64,000 nt of DNA. Source: an uncultured Oscillospiraceae bacterium (GTDB lineage Bacteria; Bacillota; Clostridia; Oscillospirales; Oscillospiraceae). Below the pieces are notes generated by a model, which was not told where the DNA came from, ran no database searches, and worked only from the letters and a program-made list of their open reading frames with translations. Every line of letters starts with the position of its first letter. The first letter of the stretch is position 1. This document shows positions 55,685 through 64,000 of the stretch, in pieces. Where the stretch lies: NCBI GenBank assembly GCA_934590325.1, contig CAKTOW010000002.1, forward strand, positions 1-64,000, written 5' to 3'. The position numbers were made by a program, and so were the translations under genes.

Positions 55685-56320
55685 TTACTTCGTGCCGAAG
55701 ATGCGGTCGCCGGCATCGCCCAGACCGGGGACGATATAGCCGCGCTCGTTCAGGTGGTCATCCAGCGCACCGGCGTAGATGTCCACGTCGGGGTACAGCT
55801 TCTGTATGTGCTCGATGCCCTCGGGAGCCGCCACCAGCACCATCAGCTTGATGTGCTTGCAGCCGAACTTCTTCATCTCGCCGATGGCCTCCGCGGCGGA
55901 GCCGCCGGTGGCCAGCATGGGGTCCACGATCAGCACGTCGCGCTCGGCCACGTCCTTAGGCATCTTGCAGAAGTAGGGATGGGGCTCCAGGGTCTCCTCA
56001 TCGCGGTACATACCGATGTGGCCCACACGGGCGGAGGGCACCATGCGCAGCACGCCGTCCACTAGACCCAGACCGGCACGGAGGATAGGCACCACCACGA
56101 ACTTACGGCCCGCCAGGGTGGGCGCGTCCATCTCGCAGATGGGGGTCTTGATGTGCTTGGTGGTCAGGGGCAGGTCGCGGGTAGCCTCGTAGGTGATGAG
56201 CATACCGATCTCGGATACCAGCTCGCGGAAATCCTTGACGCTGGTGTTCTCGTCCCGCATGATGGTCAGCTTGTGCGCCACCAGGGGATGGTTCATGATG
56301 TGGACCTTTTCGCTGTACAT
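55685..56320 (-). CDS. upp: Uracil phosphoribosyltransferase
   Basis: Salvage enzyme, uracil + PRPP to UMP. 211 residues, the usual length. PRPP-binding loop [14 protein letters not shown] (about 129-142), RAGLGLVDG (about 81-89), and the uracil site [16 protein letters not shown] at the C-terminus. GGAGGAG precedes the ATG. 44 bp after tsaB. Confidence 0.97.
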   Translation of the reverse strand: MYSEKVHIMNHPLVAHKLTIMRDENTSVKDFRELVSEIGMLITYEATRDLPLTTKHIKTPICEMDAPTLAGRKFVVVPILRAGLGLVDGVLRMVPSARVGHIGMYRDEETLEPHPYFCKMPKDVAERDVLIVDPMLATGGSAAEAIGEMKKFGCKHIKLMVLVAAPEGIEHIQKLYPDVDIYAGALDDHLNERGYIVPGLGDAGDRIFGTK

Positions 56321-56364
56321 GATGTTCTCCTCCGTGTATATGTAAATTTTAGGGTATACTTGAC

Positions 56365-57078
56365 TTATTCCACCGTCAGCGGCAGACCCCTGGCGAGCCG
56401 CTCACGTTCCGCCTGACTGAGCCGCAGGTACACGGGCTGCAGCTCCTGCGCCGTGCAGGTCAGGCCCCGGGCGGCCATGTGCTCCGCTGCCAGCGCCACG
56501 CCCGCCGCGCTCTGATACCGGTGCAGGGGGGAGGCCAACCGACACACCGTGCCGCTTTGCTGCAGGCAGCCGTACAGAAGCTCCGCGCCGTCGCCGACGA
56601 TGAGCTTCGGCTCCGGCATGGCAGCCAGCTCCTGGGCCGCCTGCTCGGCGGACACCGCCCGGTCGTCGCACAGCCGCGTGACGCGGCCGTTCTCGCACCG
56701 GAAAAAGGCGTTATACACCTGCTGCCGCCGGGCGTCCATGGCGCCGGCGATGACGCCCTCGAAGTCCGTGACGCTGTAGGCCATGGCCTCCAGCGTGGAC
56801 ACGCCGCAGCAGGGGAGACCCTTTGCCCAGGCCAGACCCTTGGCGGCGGACACGCCGATGCGTATGCCGGTGAAGCTTCCGGGGCCATGGGCCACGGCGA
56901 TGGCATCCATATCGTCCAGGGTCAGCCCAGCGCTCTGCAGCATGCCGTCCAGCAGGGGCATCAGGGTGACGCTGTGGGTCAGCCCCCGGTTCTGATACGC
57001 CTGCGCCAGCAGGGTGCCGTTTTCCGTCACGGCCACGGACACGCTCTTGGCCGAGGTCTCCAGTGCCAGTATCTTCAA
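56365..57078 (-). CDS. tsaB: tRNA threonylcarbamoyladenosine biosynthesis protein TsaB
   Basis: Partner of TsaD in making t6A at tRNA position 37. 237 residues: [16 protein letters not shown] (2-17), [19 protein letters not shown] (about 70-88), with the second ASKHA half degenerate as in all TsaB. The start is TTG at 57078, which overlaps the tsaE stop (TTGA) and has GGGAGG upstream. tsaD and tsaC are not in the window. Confidence 0.93.
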   Translation of the reverse strand: MKILALETSAKSVSVAVTENGTLLAQAYQNRGLTHSVTLMPLLDGMLQSAGLTLDDMDAIAVAHGPGSFTGIRIGVSAAKGLAWAKGLPCCGVSTLEAMAYSVTDFEGVIAGAMDARRQQVYNAFFRCENGRVTRLCDDRAVSAEQAAQELAAMPEPKLIVGDGAELLYGCLQQSGTVCRLASPLHRYQSAAGVALAAEHMAARGLTCTAQELQPVYLRLSQAERERLARGLPLTVE

Positions 57079-57500
57079 CGTGTCTCGCCTCCCGTGATGG
57101 TGATGATGCGGTCGTTTTCGCCGCTGCCCCGTGCGATGTCCACCCACAGGGTGTCCTCCGGCAGGGCGTCCGTCACCCGTTCTGACCACTCCACGGCGCA
57201 CACGCCGCCCCGGGTCAGGTAATCCTCCCACCCGATGTCGAACAGATCGTCGGAGCTGTCCAGCCGGTACATATCGAAATGAAACAGGGGCACGGTGCCG
57301 CTGTACTCATTGACGATGGTGAATGTGGGGCTGGTGACCCGGCCGGTACAGCCGAGACCTCGCGCCAACCCGCGGGTAAAGGCGGTCTTGCCCATGCCCA
57401 GCCCGCCGCGGTAGGCCACCACGCTGCCGGGGGAGAGTGTCCTGCCCAACTCCTCGCCGATATGCTCGGTATCCTCCGGACTGTGGGACAGATATTCCAT
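57075..57500 (-). CDS. tsaE: tRNA threonylcarbamoyladenosine biosynthesis ATPase TsaE
   Basis: 141 residues, P-loop ATPase that drives the TsaBDE complex. Walker A GGLGMGKTAFTRGLA (about 32-46), TSPTFTIVNEY (about 57-67), FDMYRLDS (about 74-81) and DIGWEDYL. GGGAGG precedes the ATG. First gene of the tsaE-tsaB(-upp) unit. Confidence 0.95.
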   Translation of the reverse strand: MEYLSHSPEDTEHIGEELGRTLSPGSVVAYRGGLGMGKTAFTRGLARGLGCTGRVTSPTFTIVNEYSGTVPLFHFDMYRLDSSDDLFDIGWEDYLTRGGVCAVEWSERVTDALPEDTLWVDIARGSGENDRIITITGGETR

Positions 57501-57530
57501 GGGCGCACCTCCCTTGCCTCAAATCGATTT

Positions 57531-57539
57531 ATTATAGCA
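57531..57539 (-). promoter_or_regulatory. Extended -10 promoter of tsaE
   Basis: Minus-strand TGC-TATAAT; -35 poor. Confidence 0.55.
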
Positions 57540-57573
57540 CGACATTCCCAAAAAGAAAAGAGCGAAACGGCGG

Positions 57574-57602
57574 TTTACACGGAAAACTTATTGTGGTACA
57601 CT
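57574..57602 (+). promoter_or_regulatory. Promoter of rodA
   Basis: TTTACA (57574-57579), 17-bp spacer, TACACT (57597-57602) with extended TGG. Confidence 0.65.
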
Positions 57603-57634
57603 AAGGCAGAAAAAACCGGAAGGGAGGTGCTGCC

Positions 57635-58786
57635 ATGCTGCGCCGTATACGCGATCTGTTCAACGATGTGCTGCGGCAGGCCGATCTGCTGCTGTTGGCG
57701 CTGTGCTGCGGCGCGTCGCTGTTCGGTATACTGATGGTCACCAGCGCTACCCGCTACATGCACACCAACCGCTATATGCTGGTGCAGACGGCATCCCTGC
57801 TCATCGGCGTGGTGCTGTACCTGGTGGTGTCCCAGATCGACGTGGGCGAACTGGTGAAGTACTGGAAGTGGATATTCCTGGTGGGCGTGGCGTTCATCCT
57901 CCTGCTGCTGACGCCCTTCGGCGTGGAGGGCAACACCGGCAACCGCGCCTGGCTGGAGTTCCCGTTCCTGCCGGTGAATATCCAGCCGGCGGAGATCGTC
58001 AAGCTGACGTTCATCCTGGTGCTGGCCAAGCAGCTCTCGTGGCTGAAGGAGAACCGCGACCTGAAGTCCATCCCCTCCGTGGCCATGCTGGCGGTGCATT
58101 TCGGCGTCATCTTCGTGCTGTACTACAAAATATCCGCCGACATGGGCAGCGCCCTGGTGTTCCTGTTCATCTTTGCCTGTATGTGCTTTGTGGCAGGCGT
58201 GGCGCTGCGCTGGTTCCTCATCGGCGGCGGCGCGGCGGCGCTGCTGTTCTACGCCATGTGGGACCTGAACCTCATGGACACGTATATGAAAAACCGCTTC
58301 ATCGTCCTGTTCGACCACAGTTACGACCCCCTGAATACCGGCTGGCAGCAGACCCGCAGCCTTCTGACTCTGGGCGGCGGCAAGATATTCGGCCAGGGGC
58401 TTTTCAAGGGCGTCCAGACCCAGAGCGAGGCGGCGTCCAGCCTGCCGCACCGCCACACGGACTTTATCTTCTCCGTGATAGGCGAGGAGCTGGGGCTGGT
58501 GGGCTGCCTGCTGACGCTGGCGCTGCTGACAGCTATCGTCCTTCGCTGTATCTACGTGGCGCGCCACGCCAAGACCCGGCTGGAGAGTTACGTCTGCATC
58601 GGTGTGGCCTCTATCATCATCTTCCAGGTCATCGTCAACGTGGGCATGTGCCTGTTCGTCATGCCGGTCATCGGCCTGACGCTGCCCTTCATCAGCTACG
58701 GCGGTTCGTCGCTGGTGATGCTGTTTGCCGCCATGGGACTGGTCTCCGGCGCCCACGGCCGGGCGAAGCCCGACTGGCTGCGGTAG
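57635..58786 (+). CDS. rodA: Peptidoglycan glycosyltransferase RodA/FtsW family
   Basis: SEDS glycosyltransferase that polymerises lipid II for cell elongation. 383 residues, about ten membrane helices. NIQPAEIVKLTFIL (about 113-126), ISADMGSALVFLFIF, the conserved HTDFIFSVIGEELG (about 274-287) and PFISYGGSSL (about 350-359). GGGAGG is 7 bp before the ATG. Without FtsZ-cluster context I favour RodA over FtsW/SpoVE. Confidence 0.92.
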   Translation: MLRRIRDLFNDVLRQADLLLLALCCGASLFGILMVTSATRYMHTNRYMLVQTASLLIGVVLYLVVSQIDVGELVKYWKWIFLVGVAFILLLLTPFGVEGNTGNRAWLEFPFLPVNIQPAEIVKLTFILVLAKQLSWLKENRDLKSIPSVAMLAVHFGVIFVLYYKISADMGSALVFLFIFACMCFVAGVALRWFLIGGGAAALLFYAMWDLNLMDTYMKNRFIVLFDHSYDPLNTGWQQTRSLLTLGGGKIFGQGLFKGVQTQSEAASSLPHRHTDFIFSVIGEELGLVGCLLTLALLTAIVLRCIYVARHAKTRLESYVCIGVASIIIFQVIVNVGMCLFVMPVIGLTLPFISYGGSSLVMLFAAMGLVSGAHGRAKPDWLR

Positions 58787-58801
58787 CACGGCTATATTCC
58801 G

Positions 58802-58830
58802 CTCCCCCGGTACGTGCCGGGGGAGTTTTC
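58802..58830 (+). terminator. Terminator of rodA
   Basis: CTCCCCCGG/CCGGGGGAG stem (58802-58810, 58817-58825), 6-nt loop, then TTTTC. Confidence 0.8.
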
Positions 58831-58872
58831 TGTTTGTTTACACCCCTGTTACCCCCTGTGAGGGAAAATCGG

Positions 58873-58901
58873 TTGTAATCACCGCCGTACTGTGCTATAA
58901 T
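58873..58901 (+). promoter_or_regulatory. Promoter of the ddl-murF operon
   Basis: TTGTAA (58873-58878), 17-bp spacer, TATAAT (58896-58901) with extended TGC. A GC hairpin in the leader (58920-58947) follows. Confidence 0.78.
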
Positions 58902-58968
58902 ATACCATCAAATCATGGGGGCGCAGGGTCATTTTTCCCCTGCGCCGCCTGAAAGCGAGGGAACGCAT

Positions 58969-60030
58969 ATGAATATCGTGGTATTGGCGGGCGGCCTGTC
59001 CACCGAGCGCCAGGTGGCGCTGACCAGCGGCACCGGCGTGTGCAGAGCCCTGCGTGAGCGGGGGCACAAGGCCATCCTTGTGGATATGTTCCTGGGCCTG
59101 GAGAACTACGACGGCGCGCTGGAGGACATCTTTGACGCCCCGGACGGCCTGTGCGGACAGAGCAGGGTGGAGCGCACCGAGCCCGACCTGGAGGCCGTGC
59201 GCCGCAGCCGTAAGGACAAGAGTCCCAGTTTGCTGGGCAAGGACGTGCTGACCGTGTGCCGCATGGCGGACGTGGTGTTCCTGGCGCTCCACGGCAGCTG
59301 CGGCGAGGATGGCCGCATCCAGGCCACCCTCGACCTGCTGGGCGTGCCCTATACCGGTTCCGGCTATCTGGCCAGCGGCATGGCCATGGACAAGGCCGTT
59401 ACCAAGCGCATGATGGACTCCCTGGGTATCCGTACCGCCCCCTGGCGTGACGTGTACTATACAGAGGCCGACATCCCCCGCCTGGTACAGGAACTGGAGG
59501 TCCCCTGCGCCGTGAAGATCGTCAACGGCGGCAGCTCCATCGGCGTGGAGCTGCCCGACACCAAGGCGCAGCTGGAGACGGCTCTCCGCGACCTGCTGCG
59601 CTACGGCGACCACGTGGTGGTGGAAAAGAAGATCAAGGGCCGCGAGATACAGATCGCCCTGCTGGGCGACGACTATCTCCCCGCCGTGGAGATCATCCCC
59701 CGTGGTGAATATTTCGACTACGCCAGCAAGTATCAGAAGGACGGCGCCATAGAGCTGTGCCCCGCCCCCATTACCGACGAGGAGTGGCACCAGGTGGGCG
59801 AGATGGCACTGAAACTCTACCGCGGCCTGGGCCTCAGCGTCTACTCCCGCGCCGACTTCATTCTGGATGAAAACGGCCAGGCCTGGTGTCTGGAGATCAA
59901 CACCCTGCCGGGCATGACCCCCACCAGCCTGGTGCCCCAGGAGGCCGCCCAGGTGGGACTGGACTACGGCGCCCTGTGCGAGAGGATCGTGGAACTGTCC
60001 CTGGAGGCGCGGAAGGCGGCGCGCGCATGA
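58969..60030 (+). CDS. ddl: D-alanine--D-alanine ligase
   Basis: Makes the D-Ala-D-Ala end of the peptidoglycan stem. 353 residues, ATP-grasp. VVLAGGLSTERQVALTSG at the N-terminus, LHGSCGEDG (about 101-109), NGGSSIGVEL (about 186-195), and the metal site LEINTLPGMTPTSLVPQEA near the end. The start at 58969 (GCGAGGGA upstream) gives the classical MNIVVLAGG opening. Stop overlaps murF (ATGA). Confidence 0.95.
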   Translation: MNIVVLAGGLSTERQVALTSGTGVCRALRERGHKAILVDMFLGLENYDGALEDIFDAPDGLCGQSRVERTEPDLEAVRRSRKDKSPSLLGKDVLTVCRMADVVFLALHGSCGEDGRIQATLDLLGVPYTGSGYLASGMAMDKAVTKRMMDSLGIRTAPWRDVYYTEADIPRLVQELEVPCAVKIVNGGSSIGVELPDTKAQLETALRDLLRYGDHVVVEKKIKGREIQIALLGDDYLPAVEIIPRGEYFDYASKYQKDGAIELCPAPITDEEWHQVGEMALKLYRGLGLSVYSRADFILDENGQAWCLEINTLPGMTPTSLVPQEAAQVGLDYGALCERIVELSLEARKAARA

Positions 60031-61373
60031 GGCCGCTGTTCCCACAGGAGATATGCGCCGCCGTGGGCGGCACCCTGCTGCAGGACGGCGCGCCCGTCAC
60101 CGGCGTCACCACCGACAGCCGCGCCGTACAGCCGGACACCATGTTCATCCCGCTGGTGGGCGAGCGCTTCGACGGCCACGCCTACATCGGCAAGGCACTG
60201 GAGAGCGGCGCCGCCGGCTGCCTGACGGCGAAGGCCCCGGAGACCCTGCTGCCCGGCAAGTTCTATGTGCAGGTGGCGGACACCCGTCTGGCGCTGAAGG
60301 CGCTGGCCGCCTGGTACCGCGGCCGGTTCCACATCCCCGTGGTGCAGGTCACCGGATCCGCCGGCAAGACCACCACCAAGGAGATGATCGCCTGCGTCCT
60401 CTCCCGCAGGTACAGCACCCTCCGCACCGAGGGCAACCTGAACAACGACATCGGCGCGCCGCTGACCCTGCTGCGTCTGACGGAGCGGCACCAGGCCGCC
60501 GTTATCGAGACAGGCATGAACCACTTCGGCGAGATACGCTACCTGGGCGAGATGGTGCGCCCGGACATTGCCGTTATCACTAACGTGGGCGACGCCCACA
60601 TCGAGAATCTCGGCAACACCCGGCAGGGTATCCTGCGGGCCAAGTGCGAGATATTCGAGCACCTCGCCCCGGAGGGCGTCGCCGTCCTCAACGGCGATGA
60701 TGAGCTGCTGAACACTGTCACCCTGCCCCAGACCATCCTGCGCTGCGGTATGGGCGAGAACTGCGATGTCCGCGTCACGGACGTGGACGACCGCGGCCTG
60801 GAGGGCGTGGCCTGCATCGTTACCACCGCCGGGGCCGTGTACCATCTGGCGGTCTCCTCTCCCGGCAGCTACATGATCTACCCCATGGCCATGGCCACTG
60901 CCATCGGCGAGCGCCTGGGCATGACCCCCGAGGAGATCACCGCCGGCGTGGCGGACTACGCCCCGGTGGGCAGCCGTATGCACATTATCCGCCTGCCCGA
61001 TGACCGCCTGGTCATCGACGACTGCTACAACGCCAATCCACAGTCCATGGCTGAGGGCATCCGTATGCTCTCCGCCAGCCGTCAGGGCCACCGTGTGGCG
61101 GTGCTGGGCGACATGGGTGAGCTGGGCGAACTGACGGCGCAGGCGCACCGGGACATGGGCGCGTTGACGCGGCAGCTGTCCGTTACCACCGTGGCGGTGG
61201 GGGAGAAGATGAGGTCTCTGACCGAGACGAATCCCGACGCACTGTGGTTCCCCACGGTGGAGGCCGCGCTGCCCGCTGTCTGGGAATTGTTCACCCCCGG
61301 CACCGCCGTGCTGGTGAAGGCGTCCCGCGCCATGCATTTTGAGACTATCGTAAAGGAATTAGAGAAGCAATAA
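60027..61373 (+). CDS. murF: UDP-MurNAc-tripeptide--D-Ala-D-Ala ligase
   Basis: Adds the D-Ala-D-Ala made by Ddl to the UDP-MurNAc-tripeptide. 448 residues, Mur ligase fold: TTDSRAVQPDTMF (about 28-40), P-loop VTGSAGKTTTKEM (about 109-121), EGNLNNDIGAPL (about 138-149), and the C-terminal DDCYNANPQSM. The start is fixed by the ATGA overlap with ddl. Ends directly next to the ABC-F gene. Confidence 0.96.
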   Translation: MRPLFPQEICAAVGGTLLQDGAPVTGVTTDSRAVQPDTMFIPLVGERFDGHAYIGKALESGAAGCLTAKAPETLLPGKFYVQVADTRLALKALAAWYRGRFHIPVVQVTGSAGKTTTKEMIACVLSRRYSTLRTEGNLNNDIGAPLTLLRLTERHQAAVIETGMNHFGEIRYLGEMVRPDIAVITNVGDAHIENLGNTRQGILRAKCEIFEHLAPEGVAVLNGDDELLNTVTLPQTILRCGMGENCDVRVTDVDDRGLEGVACIVTTAGAVYHLAVSSPGSYMIYPMAMATAIGERLGMTPEEITAGVADYAPVGSRMHIIRLPDDRLVIDDCYNANPQSMAEGIRMLSASRQGHRVAVLGDMGELGELTAQAHRDMGALTRQLSVTTVAVGEKMRSLTETNPDALWFPTVEAALPAVWELFTPGTAVLVKASRAMHFETIVKELEKQ

Positions 61374-63287
61374 ATGGTCGATATTCGCGTATCGGGACTG
61401 GTCAAGTCCTTTGATCTGGAAAAGAGAATACTGGACGGCCTGACTTTCCAGGTGGACAGCGGCGAGCGGGTAGGGCTCCTGGGCCGCAACGGTGCCGGTA
61501 AGACCACCGTGTTTCGCATGCTCACCGGCGATCTGGAGCCCGATGAGGGCGAGGTACAGATCGCCGCCGGACGCCGTCTGGGGCTCATCTCCCAGATCCC
61601 CGTCTACCCGGCGGGCTATACGGTGGAGGACGTGCTGCAGACGTCCTTCGCCCGGATGTTCCGGCTGAAGGACGAGATGGACGCGCTGGCCCTGCGCATG
61701 GAGCAGGGCGACAGCGACGAGTCCACCCTCCGCCGCTACGGCGAGCTGAACGCCAGATTTGAGGGGCTGGGCGGCTGGGACACCGAGACCGCGGTCAACA
61801 AGGTCGCCAACGGTCTGAGCATCCCCCGTGAGATGCGCCGGCGCCCCTTCGACTGCCTTTCCGGCGGCGAAAAGACCCGCGTGAACCTGGGCCGGCTCAT
61901 TCTGGAGGATACGGACATCCTCCTGCTGGACGAGCCTACGAACCACCTGGACCTGCAGGCCACCGAGTGGCTGGAGGAATACCTCCGCAAATTCCGGGGC
62001 ACCGTGGTGACCATCAGCCATGACCGCTATTTCCTCGACCGCACTGTGACCCGGATCATCGAGATACAGGACGGTAAGGCGGAACTTTACAGCGGGAATT
62101 ACAGCTTTTACGCCATTGAGAAGGAACGCCGCTATCAGGAGCGGATGAAGCAGTATCTGAAGGAGCAGGCGAAGATCCAGCAGCTGGAAAAGGCCGCCGA
62201 GCAGATGCACCTGTGGGCGTTCATGGGCAACGACGCCCTCCACAAGCGGGCGTTTTCCATGGAAAAGCGCATTGAGCGCATGCGTACCACCGCCAAGCCC
62301 ACCAAGGCCCGCAAGCTGGAGGCCCGGTTTCAGAGCCGGGAATTCAAGGGCGACGAGGTGCTGCAGATCAAGGGTGTCTCCAAGGCCTTCGGTGAGAAAA
62401 GGCTGTTCGACGATGTGTACCTCCGCTGCGAGGGCGGCGAGCGCATCGCCCTGTTGGGCGAGAACGGCACCGGCAAGACCACGCTTCTGAACATGCTCAC
62501 CGGCTATGACCGCCCGGACAGCGGCGTTATCCGCCTGGGCCCCTCGGTCAAGGCCGCCTATCTGCCCCAGGTCATCCACTTCGCCCACCCGGAGCGTACT
62601 ATTCTGGACACCATGCTCTATGAGCTGGACATCACGCCCCAGTCCGCCCGCAACCGCCTGGCGGCCTATCAGTTCACCGGCGAGGATGTGTTCAAGTCCG
62701 TCAGTGTGCTCTCCGGCGGCGAGCTCAGCCGCCTGCGGCTGTGTATGCTCATGGACGAGAGCATCAACCTGCTGATACTGGACGAGCCCACCAACCACCT
62801 GGACATCGACTCCCGGGAGTGGCTGGAGCAGGCGGTGGAGGCGTTCGACGGCACGCTGCTGTTCGTCAGCCATGACCGGTACTTCATCAACCGCTTTGCC
62901 ACCCGCGTCTGGGAGCTGGCGGACGGCGTTATCACCGACTATCCCATGGGCTTCGAGCAGTACCGCCGCACCAAGGACGAGGAGCGCGCGGCCTGTGCGG
63001 CCGCCGCTGCCGCCGCACAGGCCGCCGTACTGAAAAAGACCGGCAGCCGCGGCAACCGCGCCCAACAGGCGGCGAAGAAGCAGCTGACTATATGCGAGAC
63101 CGCCATCTCCCGGCTGGAGGCGGACATCGCCCGACTGGACGGCGAGATGGCGCAGTATGCCACCGATGCCGAGAAGCTGAACGCCCTCTATCAGGAGCAG
63201 CAGGCGCTGCAGAGCCGTCTGGAGCAGGAGCTGGAGCGCTGGGAGGAACTGAGCCTGCAAGCAGAGGAACAGGAGGAACGACAATAA
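61374..63287 (+). CDS. ABC-F family ATPase
   Basis: 637-residue soluble protein with two ABC domains and no membrane part. First domain GRNGAGKTTVFRML (about 36-49) and LSGGEKTRVNLG with LLLDEPTNHLDL; linker helices (about 245-320); second domain GENGTGKTTLLNML (about 361-374) and LSGGELSRLRLC with DEPTNHLDID. A charged coiled coil (about 540-637) with an Ala-rich stretch ends it. These proteins act on ribosomes (translation factor or antibiotic protection). The ATG directly follows the murF stop. Confidence 0.92.
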   Translation: MVDIRVSGLVKSFDLEKRILDGLTFQVDSGERVGLLGRNGAGKTTVFRMLTGDLEPDEGEVQIAAGRRLGLISQIPVYPAGYTVEDVLQTSFARMFRLKDEMDALALRMEQGDSDESTLRRYGELNARFEGLGGWDTETAVNKVANGLSIPREMRRRPFDCLSGGEKTRVNLGRLILEDTDILLLDEPTNHLDLQATEWLEEYLRKFRGTVVTISHDRYFLDRTVTRIIEIQDGKAELYSGNYSFYAIEKERRYQERMKQYLKEQAKIQQLEKAAEQMHLWAFMGNDALHKRAFSMEKRIERMRTTAKPTKARKLEARFQSREFKGDEVLQIKGVSKAFGEKRLFDDVYLRCEGGERIALLGENGTGKTTLLNMLTGYDRPDSGVIRLGPSVKAAYLPQVIHFAHPERTILDTMLYELDITPQSARNRLAAYQFTGEDVFKSVSVLSGGELSRLRLCMLMDESINLLILDEPTNHLDIDSREWLEQAVEAFDGTLLFVSHDRYFINRFATRVWELADGVITDYPMGFEQYRRTKDEERAACAAAAAAAQAAVLKKTGSRGNRAQQAAKKQLTICETAISRLEADIARLDGEMAQYATDAEKLNALYQEQQALQSRLEQELERWEELSLQAEEQEERQ

Positions 63288-63778
63288 TGAGCGACATTTT
63301 GTGCATTTACTATTCCCGCACCGGCCATACCCGCCGCGCCGTAAAGGAGATCGCCGAGGCGCTGGGCGCCGAGATCACCGCCATCACCGATGACAGCGAC
63401 CGCAGCGGCTGGCGGGGCTATATCCGCTGCGGCATGGACGCCATGAAAACGTCCACCCAGCCCCTGCAGCCCTTCCAGACGGAGAAGCCCCTGGACCAGT
63501 ACAAGCTGGTCATCGTGGGCAGCCCCGTGTGGGCGGGCCGCTGCGCCAGCCCCGTCCGCGCCCTGCTGAAGCGCCGCGGCCTGGAGATGGAGAACGTGGC
63601 CTATGTGGTCACCCGCAGCACCACCCAGCGCAGCGAGGAGGTCTACGACCAGATGGATATGTACACCGGCGGCACACACCAGCTGGCGGTGTCCCTGCGC
63701 CCCGGCAGCGAGGGCTACGAGTTCTGGCGCAACGACTTCATCCAGAACGTCCGCCGCTGGCTGGACGAGCGGCACTGA
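63287..63778 (+). CDS. Flavodoxin family protein
   Basis: 163 residues. FMN loop YYSRTGHTRRAVKEIAE (about 8-24), then VIVGSPVWAGRCASPVRALL (about 74-93), a flavodoxin with an aromatic near the flavin. Probably a short-chain electron carrier or NAD(P)H-dependent reductase partner. ATG overlaps the ABC-F stop (TAATG). Confidence 0.88.
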   Translation: MSDILCIYYSRTGHTRRAVKEIAEALGAEITAITDDSDRSGWRGYIRCGMDAMKTSTQPLQPFQTEKPLDQYKLVIVGSPVWAGRCASPVRALLKRRGLEMENVAYVVTRSTTQRSEEVYDQMDMYTGGTHQLAVSLRPGSEGYEFWRNDFIQNVRRWLDERH

Positions 63779-63787
63779 GGGCGCGCC

Positions 63788-64000
63788 ATGCTGGATAAGC
63801 TGCAGGCCATCGAAGCACGGCTGGCCGAGGTGGAGCGTCAGCTGGCCGATCCGGCGGTGTACACCGACCGGGACAGGCTCACCGCCCTTAGCCGTGAGCA
63901 GAAGGAGCTGACTCCCGTGGTGTCCTGCTACCGGGACTACCTCCGGGCACAGACAACCGCCCGCGACGCGGAGGAGATGCTCTCCGACCCGGAGCTGCGC
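63788..64000 (+). CDS. prfA: Peptide chain release factor 1, 5' part
   Basis: 71 N-terminal residues run off the right edge: MLDKLQAIEARLAEVERQLADPAVY and DRDRLTALSREQKELTPVV (quoted in part) form the helical N-terminal domain of class I release factors. The spacing fits RF1. GGGCGCGCC precedes the ATG, 9 bp after the flavodoxin stop. Confidence 0.88.
   Translation, partial: MLDKLQAIEARLAEVERQLADPAVYTDRDRLTALSREQKELTPVVSCYRDYLRAQTTARDAEEMLSDPELR

Overview
This window is a GC-rich chromosomal segment from an anaerobic, amino-acid-fermenting Firmicute. The best fit is an Oscillospiraceae-type butyrate producer of the gut (Intestinimonas, Flavonifractor or Oscillibacter-like); this is inferred from gene content, not from a marker gene. 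Support comes from the complete lysine-to-butyrate gene set, a Na+-pumping decarboxylase, oxygen-sensitive 2-hydroxyacyl-CoA dehydratase genes, strong AAGGAGG ribosome sites and consensus TTGACA/TATAAT promoters.

Layout. 1-3.8 kb: partial tRNA-Lys and a four-gene Na+-translocating decarboxylase operon (minus strand). 4-8.4 kb: sfsA, mntP, a lipoprotein and a large surface protein. 8.5-16.4 kb: lysine fermentation operon kal-kce-kdd-kamA-kamD-kamE-ctfA-ctfB behind a consensus promoter and a lysine riboswitch. The riboswitch wiring predicts that lysine turns the operon ON. 16.5-18.5 kb: a second surface protein with the same C-terminal anchor as the first. 18.6-34.6 kb: three two-subunit 2-hydroxyacyl-CoA dehydratase-like (2-HACD) modules, each with a tiny one-helix membrane protein. 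They are accompanied by an HgdC-type activator, a CooC-type nickel ATPase, an acetyl-CoA-synthase-like half protein, CooT-like and His-rich metal proteins, a CsoR-type sensor, a flavodoxin and htpG. 34.7-43.4 kb: nucleoside/cytidylate-kinase-like genes, a thioredoxin-reductase-like protein, lspA-like and rhomboid genes, a phosphatase, a lipoprotein, a PadR/DUF2812 pair and a glycine-riboswitch-controlled Na+/alanine symporter.

43.56-54.57 kb is an 11.0-kb mobile element. A large serine recombinase has inserted it into the D-arm of a tRNA-Ala gene. The element carries its own intact tRNA-Ala next to the host promoter, so the broken host gene is replaced. Its cargo includes a sigma-like factor, a KTR/M56/BlaI module, an XRE regulator, a truncated cytosine methyltransferase overlapping a second gene in another frame, ParB, and an AT-rich FRG-domain plus two-helix membrane protein pair. 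54.6-64 kb: housekeeping genes (membrane protein, upp, tsaB, tsaE, rodA, ddl, murF, an ABC-F ATPase, flavodoxin and the start of prfA).

The most promising undescribed system is the 18.6-34.6 kb cluster, where 2-HACD-like enzymes sit with nickel-maturation-type proteins and small membrane partners but no CO dehydrogenase. The best-resolved regulatory and mobile findings are the predicted ON-type lysine riboswitch and the tRNA-replacing serine-integrase element.
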